DNA from: Triangularia verruculosa
Lineage: Eukaryota > Ascomycota > Sordariomycetes > Sordariales > Podosporaceae
DNA: 64,000 nt
Reading direction: 5' to 3'
Assembly (NCBI GenBank): GCA_033296885.1
Contig: MU863881.1
Location: 1 to 64,000 of the forward strand
Position numbers and translations under genes: made by a program. Below the pieces are notes generated by a model. The model worked only from the letters and a program-made list of their open reading frames with translations. It was not told the DNA's origin and made no database searches. Shown here piece after piece: positions 54,752-64,000 of this stretch. Position 1 is the stretch's first letter. The number at the start of each line of letters is the position of its first letter.

Positions 54752-55837
54752 GTCTCCTTTTTGCCCCATTTCAGCATACTCCACCAGCAGGACAACTGGC
54801 TTTGAAGGTTGCAAGTTATCCACCAGGCTCCTCTCATTTTGGACTTGAAGATCGTCCTATGTTGCTCGCGGGGCCCTGAGGGTGGAAGAAAGGGCAAGGT
54901 AGAAACAGGGAAGCTAGCTGGGACAGTCATAGCCGGATCACTGGAAATTCTATTGGCTCTACTACATGTGATTTGTCCTGATGGCCACGGGAACGTGGGG
55001 TGGCTTTCATGAATCGTTTATTCTCTGGGCAATTAAACTAAGCACTGCAATAGAGCCCAGGTATATGACTGCATTGTAAAACTAGAAACAGTGGCTCAGT
55101 ATACATCCCTAAAGTGACAAGAGAGGGCTGGACGCACTGCACGGCGGGAGACATCTCGCTCCTCGTTCTCAGTTCGGGCCTCGATGAAGAGCCGTCGGAG
55201 ATTGGGGAAGTTTGCCTGAAGAGTGTTAGATCTTGGCGCATATCCGACTGTATAACTTGACTGTACCATTTTGAGTCCATGAAAGAATCCAGGAGTATTC
55301 AACAACTGGCAAGGGTTGAAGTCGACAGAACAGTTCTTTGACTTGGACTTGGTCTCGAAGATGGTCTTGATAAGCTCCAGGCTGCACTCATTCAACAGCC
55401 AATTAACAAGGAAGCTTTATGACCCCACACTTTGAAACCCAAGACACCCCACCATCTGTGGCTGAAGCTCCTTGAAACTGGGAGCTGAAAGATATGCCAA
55501 GCCACAACCCAGCCTCAAACAGCGCAGCGGGACAGGGCCCGAACTTGGGAGACGCTGACGGGCACCCTGTCCAGTGCATATCGCAATCCACACCACATCG
55601 CCGCCCACGACGACACATCCTGGCACGTCGCCTGCCATCCCTCCTCAACCACCGAGAATCGCCGGGCACCGTTACGCTTCCCCGGCGCATGTTAAACCCT
55701 TACACCTACTGAACGGGCAAATCTGTCCTTTGTCACCAGTCGACGATTGACCGCCCTTCGTCACCCATCTCCCTCGTTCCCTAATTTACGAGCACCCTTC
55801 GCCCCTGACCGCAACCATCCGATCACGCAACCTAGAC
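54752..55837. other. Intergenic region with a possible LRR-like fragment
   Basis: Upstream region of the AP-1 gene. On the minus strand 55096-55395 there is a frame with FPNLRRLFIEART and surrounding sequence that looks coding, perhaps with an intron, but no ATG and no complete model. A gene fragment is possible. Nothing else recognised. Confidence 0.35.
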
Positions 55838-58245
55838 ATGTCCAACGCCGTGAACCGGATACGGGGGGCCCTTGCGCCCCCGCGGAAAGGAGAGACGTTC
55901 GAGCTGCGCGCTGGGCTGGTTTCCCAGTATGCTCATGAGCGCAAGGAGGCAATCCAAAAGACAATCATGGCCATGACGCTGGGCAAGGATGTGTCTGCGC
56001 TGTTCCCGGATGTCCTCAAGAACATTGCAACCTCGGATCTGGACCAGAAGAAGCTGGTGTACTTATACCTAATGTGAGTCTCTTTCGTGCTCTGCGGCAT
56101 TGAGTCGAAGGGACCAGGGCTGATAAGGAGGCAGGAACTACGCCAAATCCCACCCAGACCTGTGCATTCTCGCCGTCAATACATTCGTACAAGACTCCGA
56201 AGACCCGAACCCTCTGATCAGAGCCCTCGCTATTCGAACAATGGGCTGCGTTCGCGTTGACAAGATGGTGGACTACATGGAGGAACCGCTGCGCAAGACC
56301 CTCCGTGACGAGTCGCCCTACGTTCGCAAAACAGCCGCCATCTGTGTTGCTAAGCTTTTCGACTTGAACCCAACCATGTGCATAGAGAACGGCTTTTTGG
56401 AGACTCTTCAAGAACTGATCGGAGACCCCAACCCAATGGTGGTGGCCAACTCAGTTCAGGCGCTTTCCGAGATCAGCGAGACAGCTCCTGAAACGAGGGC
56501 TCTTATTATCACGCCTGCCACCCTGAAGAAGCTTCTGATGGCACTGAACGAGTGTACCGAATGGGGAAGAGTTACCATTCTTACGACCTTGGCCGATTAT
56601 CCCGCCTCTGATGTTAAGGAGTCTGAGCATATTTGCGAAAGGGTCACGCCTCAATTCCAACACGTCAACCCCAGTGTTGTCTTGGCCGCAGTCAAAGTGG
56701 TCTTTATTCACATGAGGATGCTCAGCCCAGAGCTCGTCCGGCAATATCTCAAGAAAATGGCTCCTCCATTAGGTATGAACCTCTTTGACTGTCTTCGAGG
56801 CTTTGCATTCTGACGTACCTACTCCTAGTTACCCTGGTTTCCTCCGCCCCTGAGGTTCAATATGTGGCTCTACGAAACATCGATCTGCTTCTACAGGCCA
56901 AGCCCGACATTCTCAGCAAGGAGTTGAGGGTGTTCTTTTGCAAATACAACGATCCTCCCTACGTCAAGCTTCAAAAACTCGAAATCATGGTGAGAATCGC
57001 CAACGAGAAGAACTATGAGCAGCTTCTCTCTGAACTGAAGGAATATGCTCTGGAAGTCGACATGGATTTCGTGAAGAGAGCAGTCAAGGCCATCGGCCAG
57101 GTGGCTATCAAGATTGAAGCAGCCAGCGAGAAGTGTGTTGTCGCCCTTCAAGACCTGATCTCCACCAAGGTCAATTACGTGGTACAAGAGGTCATCGTTG
57201 TGATCAAGGATATTCTTCGGAAGTACCCGGGTTACGAGGGTGTCATCCCTACTCTTTGCAAGTACATTGACGAACTGGATGAACCCACAGCGCGTGGATC
57301 CTTGATCTGGATCGTCGGAGAGTATGCGGAAAAGATCAACAACGCCGACGAGATCCTATCCGGCTTCGTTGATGTTTTTGAGGAGGAGTTCACACAGACA
57401 CAGTTGCAGATCCTCACAGCCGTTGTTAAGCTGTTCCTCAAGAAACCCAGCAACAACCAAGGCTTGGTGCAAAAGGTCCTGCAGGTTGCAACGGGCGACA
57501 GTGACAACCCGGATATCAGGGATCGCGCGTACATCTACTGGCGTCTCCTTTCGGGTGATCTTGATGTTGCCAAGGTTTGTTTCCTTTGCACCCCACCCTT
57601 TCCTGGAGTCCCGTGCTAACAATGCCCAAGAACATCATTCTCTCCCAAAAACCAGCAATCACCACAACTATGACCAGCTTACCACCTGTTCTTCTTGAGC
57701 AGCTCCTAAGCGAGCTCTCTACCCTCGCCTCTGTATACCACAAGCCTCCCGAGTCCTTCGTTGGCAAGGGCCGCTATGGTGCCGAGGCCATCCAGCGCGC
57801 TGCCATCCAAGAGCAACGGCAAAACCTGGCAGAGAATCCCATTGCCGCTTCCGTTGCTGCCGCAGCTTCCAATGGCACTGCAGGCGGCTCTCAAAACAAC
57901 ATTGAGAACCTCCTCGATATTGACTTTGACGGCGCTGCCCCCGCTGCCGAATCAACTCCCGATCGTGTGGCTAGCCCCATGTCTCCAGGTGGCCCAAGTG
58001 CGCCTCCGCCCAGCGGTGGTATGGCTGACATCATGGGTTTGTTTGATGCGCCGCCGCCCACGACAACATCGCCGGCTCCTGCCCCCGGGGTCGGTGGTGG
58101 CGGCATGAATGATATGATGAGTGGCTTTGCGGGTATGGATCTGAGCGGAAATAGTGCGCCGCCACCACCTGGTCAGCAGCTTGGACATAAGCCAGCGGAA
58201 CAAAAGGCTACAAGCGGAAGTGATGATCTATTAGGTTTGTTTTGA
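55838..58245 (+). CDS. apl2: AP-1 complex subunit beta (beta-adaptin)
   Basis: Four exons (55838-56073, 56135-56772, 56829-57574, 57631-58245) join in phase to 744 residues. The trunk (about 15-570) is a HEAT-like solenoid with PDVLKNIATSDLDQKKLVYLYLMNYAK, DPNPLIRALAIRTMGCVRVDKM, DESPYVRKTAA, KPSNNQGLVQKVLQVAT and DIRDRAYIYWRLLSGD, the signature strings of beta-adaptin. The hinge (about 600-744) is Ala/Ser/Pro/Gly-rich and contains the clathrin box NLLDIDF and IMGLFDAP-type motifs. No appendage (ear) domain follows, as is normal for fungal AP-1 beta. It works with gamma, mu and sigma subunits to load clathrin-coated vesicles between trans-Golgi and endosomes. Beta-1 was preferred over beta-2 from the pattern, but the trunk alone does not fully separate them. 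Confidence 0.93.
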
Positions 58246-58690
58246 GGCAGCCGGAGTTGAGGTCCATGATAAGGGTCTTGGAATGCGGGTTAACTCTAGA
58301 CCTTTGCTGGGGTAATATTATGGTGTTGAGGACGATGGAAAATGTTTAGACAAGCCTGTTTTTTTTCTGCACCTTTTCCGGCAATAATGATGTGCTAGAT
58401 GTTATTTGTGAACATAAACATGACGAAGAGACAGTTGATGTAAGATTTCCCATGCAACAGTGTTCTTGATCGGTCACCCCAAGCGCCAACACTAGCACCA
58501 CCCGCGCCTTTCCTCGAGACTTCATCCCAGCTACATGCTCCTCTCACTCGTTTGCCTGAGAGCCTCTTGTTTCTCTAATCGTCGGATTGTTCTCATTCCC
58601 ACAGGCAGAGCTCGGACGAAGATGTAGAGATGCCGCCGCTTCAATTCTTGGTTCTACTCCACCGTCTCACTCTCCATCTTCTCTCAGTCC
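58246..58690. other. Convergent spacer
   Basis: 445 bp between two convergent genes; contains a T-run near 58360 as a possible poly(A) context. Nothing else recognised. Confidence 0.4.
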
Positions 58691-59267
58691 TCAAGCCCCT
58701 CCTAAAGCCACCACTGTGAGATTATGCAAGGCTATGAAAAGGCCGTTGAACGCAATCATCAGCTCACGCATGGCGACATATCTACGCTGCTCTTTGCGAA
58801 GTTCTTCCGTCTCGGCCTCGATCTCCGTTGCGACGCTCTTGAGGGAGTCATGGTGATATCTTGCATGCGAATTGAGGCAGTGAAGCTATTGTCACTGGGT
58901 TAATACGCGTTTCAGCAGCTTCTTAGGATATAATCAAGGGCACTTACAATGTCGGTGACCTTGTCAGTGGCTACAACTGTGCCACAAAGACGTTCGAGGA
59001 CGATATTAAGAGGCATTGTATCGACCTCGTCGACGCTGACACCTCGACCCGCCTGGATATCGATGGTGACTTGGTCAACATCATTCGCCTGGCGAGAGAC
59101 CGACAACGCAGCCGCGTTCAGAGCTGCAATCGCCTCGTCGTGACCGAGCCCATTGTTTACGTTCATAAGGTCGAATTGTTCCTTGATGGTGGCTAGGTAC
59201 GCTTCCTGCGTTGAATTACATTAGAATATTATTTCGTAAAATCGGGCGAAGCCGATGTACTTACCAT
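58691..59267 (-). CDS. Small coiled-coil protein with an intron directly after ATG
   Basis: Exon 1 is the start codon alone (59267-59265) followed by GTAAGT; exon 2 59205-58948; exon 3 58885-58691, chosen because the acceptor CAATAG keeps the frame. The result is 151 residues. The first 90 residues form a compact alpha region (YLATIKEQFDLMNVNNG, DEAIAALNAAALSVSRQA, DVDQVTIDIQAG); the C-terminal part is a charged helix (SLKSVATEIEAETEELRKEQ) followed by a moderately hydrophobic end (ELMIAFNGLFIALHNLTVVAL). Not recognised. The ACAAAATG|GTAAGT start resembles that of the gene at 39103-39605, another small coiled-coil protein. Whether they are relatives is open. Confidence 0.72.
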
Positions 59268-60519
59268 TTTGTCGCTGTCTGGTTAGTGCTTGGGATGGTT
59301 GCGTAGAAGTTCAGAAAGATCAATTTGCTTCTGAGTGGAAAGGTCGGTTGATGGGTAGCTTTGCGAGACAGAATCGTGGAGGTTCACAATTTGGAAAGTT
59401 CTTGTTTACTTCGAAAGACAGTCTAAATGAAGAGGAGGTACTGAGTTAGGTCGTAAAACGGAAGCTTCCACATGGACATTGCGGGTCTGTTTGACTCCTA
59501 GAGGCTCAATGATGCCTCAGGATACGATATGGTTTAACATAACATATATAGCTACCTTAGATCGTACCATAGAGCGGCGAATAAGAATGATAAACTACAT
59601 TATTGTTGAGCCGAGATATCAAGAATATGATTTGTAGCAAAGACTACATCCTTCTTACATTTATTGGTGGCGATGCCAATGGCCCATTTCAACCTGACAA
59701 CGCCCAAGATCGTCACAGTTTAGCTATCTAAGTATTCAACGAAGCTGACTCGGTCTGGGTCGTCAAGATATTTTGCAAAATAGTAGTCGACGATTATGAC
59801 GCGAAATTATTTCATCGTGTTAATGACACCTCTTTCGAGACAGGATCTATGACAGTCTCTGAGTGACAGTGACGCTTAATGTCAGTATTGGTCATGATGC
59901 CTATCAAACTTCCCAGTTGTTAGTGGAGAGGTTTAATGTGTCATACATTGCAGAACAGACCAATGTCAGTCTATGGCAAGATTAAGTGCCAAAAGACGAC
60001 ACTAGAGAGAGCTTTACGTAGGGGGTGCACCGAGTACCAAAAACACTGCTGCCGGACTGGGACTGATGTCTGCCATAGAAGATTCCGAAATCTTTATCAA
60101 TAAACCTTCTGTGGAGAATGCGCACTGTGCCTTCCTTCTTTTATACCTACCTGCCTGGGCCACAATATTACAGCTGAAGATTTTCAGGTCATCCAGGTCA
60201 CCACTTGCAATCCCTGGCAGGGTCTTCCCTTTTGGTCCATCTGTAGGCCCGAACCCTATGAAGATTCGACTGTTGCCCGTCACTTAGAGAGCCAGATCTT
60301 GCACGGCAATGGCATTGCACGAGGAATTGAACCATCCCGAGTCCAAGAGACGGTCATCTCGACCAGCTTCTCTACCTGTGAGTACCTTAAGTTCCTCAAA
60401 CGCTCCCTATTGGCGACGATGCTGACCTTCTACTTCTCAGTGTTCGACTCGCGGTTTTCACCATCTGCTGTAATGGCGACCGACGCCCATTGTCGACCGT
60501 TCCCATTCGCAGCGAACCA
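59268..60519. other. Intergenic region
   Basis: About 1.25 kb upstream of the small coiled-coil gene and left of the degenerate 2EXR copy. No convincing gene, repeat or RNA. Confidence 0.4.
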
Positions 60520-61480
60520 ACATGACGGGCCTCAGAGAACGTACATCTCACCTCTTCTCGACCTCCCCTACCGAAATCCGAACCGAGATCTGGGGTCAGT
60601 TTATGGATGATATCCACGAGGACAATTCTGCAGTGGTGTGGAAGGTCTCTTGGGGCATAGATGGCGGCAAACAGAAGGATGGCAACTCAAATCCAATGGA
60701 ACCCTCTTCACCAGGCCTATCTTCAATTCGTAAACCTCCGGTGACCGCAGTCTACATTTATTTCAGGTCCACTGAAAGTTAATCACGAAGCTCGTGCTAT
60801 CACCCTCCATAACCACTGATATGCCAACATTTCCGTCCTCGGAAGAGATATCAGAGTGACGGAGACAATCTCTTGATCTGTTTATCATCAGCCTCCATGG
60901 TCTGCTCCAGCTTACCACGGGGTGGGAGAGCTGGAATGGCCCAACGATTTCAATCACTCTGACTGATCTGAGGACATGGTCTCCGTTCCAAACCGCCGTC
61001 ATCAATCAAGACACGTTTGAGGGCATTCTGGGTGGCCAAGGAAACCACACTCTCTCCGTCTTCAACCCGAGCAGCCATTGGCTAGTGACTCGGGGAATTT
61101 ATTGCGGTATACACCACTGCCTTCTATACTCCCTTGAAACAATAACTCAAACTTATCTCCGTAACGCCCAGTAAATTCACGTCGAACCGAAATCGTTGTT
61201 TCCCTCTGTAGATCTCCCAATTTCTGGTACACATAGCCTTCCAATGCCTGTTAGAGAGCATGCTTCCACTCTCCTCATGACATGACATCCACGATCTTCT
61301 CGCCCGTTAGAATTCAGAAAGGATTGGAGACATGCAGTAGTCACAGTATGGATCGCACTGAAAGTCCAGATCATCCTGATAGGGCGTATATAGTTGACAG
61401 AAAGTCTACGTTACAAGTCTTGTCTAGGTACATCGACTTATTCATAAGCCGGGATACCTGGCCCATCTCTGCCCTCATCA
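60520..61480 (+). pseudogene. Degenerate 2EXR-domain gene copy, inverted relative to its neighbour
   Basis: In this strand, short blocks match the protein encoded at 61524-63443 on the other strand: SPTEIRTEIWGQF with VVWKVSWGID parallels FPPEIRIKIWQHY with VAWRIMWGID; LKVNHEARAITL, NISVLGRDI, GPTISITLTDL and ITQTYLRNAQ parallel LKVNHEAREQAL, VPVMGQDI, GPLVSITLSDDM and IAQTYLRNAK. The blocks are in the same order but in several frames, interrupted by stops and indels, and no start or full frame survives. It is therefore a dead tandem-inverted duplicate. The end is uncertain because similarity fades. Confidence 0.75.
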
Positions 61481-61523
61481 TTCGTTGCTAGACGGCGTTT
61501 ACATCTCCCGACGTGCCTCGACG

Positions 61524-63443
61524 TCATGCTACCATGTCAGACCACTCGTTCAGCCCTCGAATATATCCCTCCATCTCCTTTATCTCCTCCCCGCCCATCT
61601 CAGGACTCTTCACAGCCATATCATCCCAAAACAACAACCTCTCCTCTCCACCATCGCCTTCTTCAACATGGGGCCTAGGTCTATTCTTCCAGCCTGGCTT
61701 CATCGCCTCTCTTAGCCCGCACTGCTTTGCCACCACCTGATTCTTCGCGATCGTGTCGATCAGCTTCTCGTCGTCCATGTACGCGTCCAAGCTCTTTTCC
61801 CACGCTCTCAGGGCTTCCTTTCGTCCATGCTCAACAACCTCGGCTTCGTCATCCGAATTATAGTCACCCAGATCGTATCTCCGCTCGTTGATCCTGACTC
61901 TGGGTCCTCCGGCGGCTTTGTCCCAGTTGTTCGGGAGCGAAAGATTGTCCTTACCCGAGAAGTCCCAATCAGCACCGGTATACGTGTAGTGCGACGCCCA
62001 GTAGGTGCTTTGCTGGCACACGGTGGTCAGACGGGGCTTGCTGCCTGTAATAAGCCACTGTTTCTTGTGGCAGCGGGGGCAACCACGGGCGCCACTGCTG
62101 TTTGGAAGCACCGCTCTCAAGCTCGTCAAGTCGTGAAGAGGGTGATCAACGGGAAAGGGGGAGACGGGGAAAATGGGTGAGTAGCAGTGGCGCTCTCTGA
62201 AAAAGTTTCCATCACCGGTCCCAACGACTTTGAGCAGGCGGCCTTGAGGGCGTTCGCGGAGTGGAAGTGTGGAGGGGACGTTATTACTGGTCGTGGTGCG
62301 AGGTGGGATGGCTTGGGACCTCCTGAACGGTTGGGCAACGCGTGACGACATCATGGCCTGGAAGCGGTCAAGGCAGTATTCATATATACTGACCTGCTGG
62401 CTGAGTTGCCCGGGAAAGCAACTGACAGCGCCAATTCGAGGCCCGCCATCAGGCAAAAATGCGCCGTCTGTGGGCCCAATCTCACCGAGATCGAAGATAC
62501 GGTCGCACAAGTTTCCGTTCTTGATGTACTGGTGAAGTCGCGAGACTAGGTTCCATGCTGCCGGATTTGTCCGATATGATGGATCGGCGATCAACTTGTG
62601 ACAGAGGGTGATCGTGCCTTTGGGAGTTGAGTTATAATGTCCCTGATCGCACGCAAAAGGTATGAATTGTGATCCGGACACGCCAGTCCGCGCTCCAACA
62701 ATTCCGCGGCGTTCGAAATACACCACCTTTGCGTTACGCAAGTATGTCTGAGCGATGGTGATAAGGGAGAGCGCCCAACGGTCCTCGGAGAAGAAGTTTG
62801 GGGGTGTGGCTGAAAGGGTCCAGTTCTGGTGACTGCGAAGCTTGACAGCGAGATCATCCTCGGCCACTAGAATGCGCCGAGCAAAACTCATATCGTCGGA
62901 AAGGGTAATTGAAACGAGAGGTCCATGGCGCTGCTCCCAGTTGCGGACGAGTCGGGACAAACTCATGTCATCGGGGAAGAAGATATCGATCGCTTTGACA
63001 ATAACATGGATGTCCTGGCCCATGACGGGGACGCTTGCGTACCGGCAACTCTGTAGTGCCTGCTCGCGCGCCTCATGATTGACCTTCAGAAGTGGGCAGC
63101 AGTTGAACTCCACGAGGTCTTTCTGGGCTTTTTGGGAGTCGAAGTAGATGAAGGGCCGGATCCGGATATGTTTCTCCCATCCTTGCTGCCTCGCTTTACC
63201 CGTATCCCTGATCTCGTCGATACCCCACATGATTCTCCAAGCCACCGGTAAATTGTCCTCATACTCAGCCACGTAATGCTGCCATATCTTAATCCGAATC
63301 TCAGGTGGAAAAAGAGCAAACTGGGGAAATGGTACGGTGGCGGGATCATTGTCGCCACACGTCATTTGAGGGTGGTAAAGTACTTCTCGAGGATAGTCGA
63401 GTACTCGGGTCAAGTCGGCGATGGGGCTATTATCGGTCCGCAT
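61524..63443 (-). CDS. 2EXR-domain protein
   Basis: 639 residues from ATG at 63443 in one exon. The N-terminal part holds FPQFALFPPEIRIKIWQHYV, the 2EXR signature (a short fungal domain of unknown function). Further on are an acidic segment, HEAREQALQSC, HVIVKAIDIFFPDDMS and a middle region with Trp/Asp-rich patches. A C-terminal region about residues 470-510 has CPRCHKKQW, with two Cys and a following His/Cys, that may bind zinc. The last 100 residues are charged (DLGDYNSDDEAEVVEHGRK). The 2EXR family is large and rapidly evolving in Pezizomycotina; no molecular role is known. It faces a degenerate inverted copy at 60520-61480. An intron is not needed, but a small one cannot be excluded. Confidence 0.82.
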   Translation of the reverse strand: MRTDNSPIADLTRVLDYPREVLYHPQMTCGDNDPATVPFPQFALFPPEIRIKIWQHYVAEYEDNLPVAWRIMWGIDEIRDTGKARQQGWEKHIRIRPFIYFDSQKAQKDLVEFNCCPLLKVNHEAREQALQSCRYASVPVMGQDIHVIVKAIDIFFPDDMSLSRLVRNWEQRHGPLVSITLSDDMSFARRILVAEDDLAVKLRSHQNWTLSATPPNFFSEDRWALSLITIAQTYLRNAKVVYFERRGIVGARTGVSGSQFIPFACDQGHYNSTPKGTITLCHKLIADPSYRTNPAAWNLVSRLHQYIKNGNLCDRIFDLGEIGPTDGAFLPDGGPRIGAVSCFPGQLSQQVSIYEYCLDRFQAMMSSRVAQPFRRSQAIPPRTTTSNNVPSTLPLRERPQGRLLKVVGTGDGNFFRERHCYSPIFPVSPFPVDHPLHDLTSLRAVLPNSSGARGCPRCHKKQWLITGSKPRLTTVCQQSTYWASHYTYTGADWDFSGKDNLSLPNNWDKAAGGPRVRINERRYDLGDYNSDDEAEVVEHGRKEALRAWEKSLDAYMDDEKLIDTIAKNQVVAKQCGLREAMKPGWKNRPRPHVEEGDGGEERLLFWDDMAVKSPEMGGEEIKEMEGYIRGLNEWSDMVA

Positions 63444-64000
63444 AATGGCTTATTTCAAGGCCCAGAAGGATCTATAATAGAACACAACGATTAGGATCAG
63501 CGCGTAAAGATTGAAGTCGCTGAATGTCTGCTGGGCGACGCAATAGCATCTCGATATTAGATAGGTATGGTCACTTACGGCTGCTCAAGACAAGATTCGA
63601 GATAGAGCTGAGCTGTCAGGATTTTGGGCCTGTGGTTTTCGCCGACCAAGCCAGTAAACGATGGGAATATGTTGAAAATCAAAGCGATATCGCAGAAGTC
63701 TCACACGGGCAATGGCTGTCGATGAATTGGTGGATGAGGGAAAGCTCAGGCTGATGTCGATTCGGATAGACGGGCAAGCGTGAAAGCTATCTGCGGTGTT
63801 GAGTGAGAAAAGGAGGTTGTGAAGGAAAGAAAAGAAGTATCCGTGAAGGTCTGATTTGGATTGTATATAATGGGTCCTTGCCGAAGTGAATCTTGCAATC
63901 GGCAGGAGCAAGTGAGCCACAGAGCAACCAATGCACACGGGGCTCATTGTCACTTGGTATTTCACAGAGCAGGGTTGGCGACCTGTACTGGCACCTGGTC
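63444..64000. other. 5' flank of the 2EXR gene
   Basis: Upstream region to the window end. Frames present (for example 63585-63965 minus) have no motif, and I do not call a gene. Confidence 0.35.

Noticed and set aside
55096..55395. LRR-like minus-strand fragment as a gene
   Set aside because: No ATG, no complete exon structure; kept only as a possible fragment in the intergenic note.
1..64000. CRISPR arrays, operons, riboswitches and bacterial terminators
   Set aside because: None visible, and not expected in a fungal nuclear genome.

Overview
The window is nuclear DNA from a filamentous ascomycete (Pezizomycotina, most likely Sordariomycetes). The genes are intron-rich, with short introns (about 45-280 bp) that have GT...AG borders and fungal branch sites. 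The tRNAs carry introns, and the gene content is typically fungal: a NACHT-WD40 NLR, a 2EXR protein, DHA-type MFS transporters and a Tad-like LINE. AT-rich islands look eroded by repeat-induced point mutation (RIP). Exon borders were read by eye from splice sites and reading frame; where several exons joined in phase I treat the gene model as well supported.

Layout. 1-4164: AT-rich transposon graveyard with no intact gene, holding a well-preserved solo LTR (2572-3033) with a perfect 5-bp target duplication. 4165-15342: ordinary gene space with a His/Arg/Ser-rich protein, a one-pass membrane protein, a pseudokinase, a long disordered protein, tRNA-His, a small unknown gene, a protein kinase and a 77-residue TUDOR-type (DUF2945) protein. 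16228-30774: a metabolic and transport block with a DHA1 MFS transporter, a Na+/K+-ATPase-like type IIC P-type ATPase, a DHA2 MFS transporter, trehalose-6-phosphate synthase and a cytochrome P450. 31904-39605: a DUF7924-like protein, a membrane-anchored HExxH metallopeptidase, a GPI-anchored secreted protein, a glycosylasparaginase and a small tail-anchored protein.

40600-52858 is an accessory island. An AT-rich relic borders a complete-looking NLR gene (41365-45314) whose near-identical WD40 repeats contain an assembly gap. Behind it lie one LTR and a dead LINE (46133-50290) into which two solo LTRs of different families inserted, each with an exact 5-bp duplication. A poorly defined 2.5-kb stretch follows. 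52859-64000 returns to core genes: a HIRIP3-like nuclear protein, tRNA-Ser, the AP-1 beta adaptin, a small coiled-coil protein whose start codon is split from its body by an intron, and a 2EXR protein facing a degenerate inverted copy of itself.

No operons, CRISPR arrays or bacterial-type elements were seen. The strongest leads are the NLR and its TE-rich setting, the LTR family that exchanges its U3 tandem modules while keeping R-U5, the metallopeptidase, the altered ion site of the P-type ATPase, and two small genes with an intron directly after ATG.
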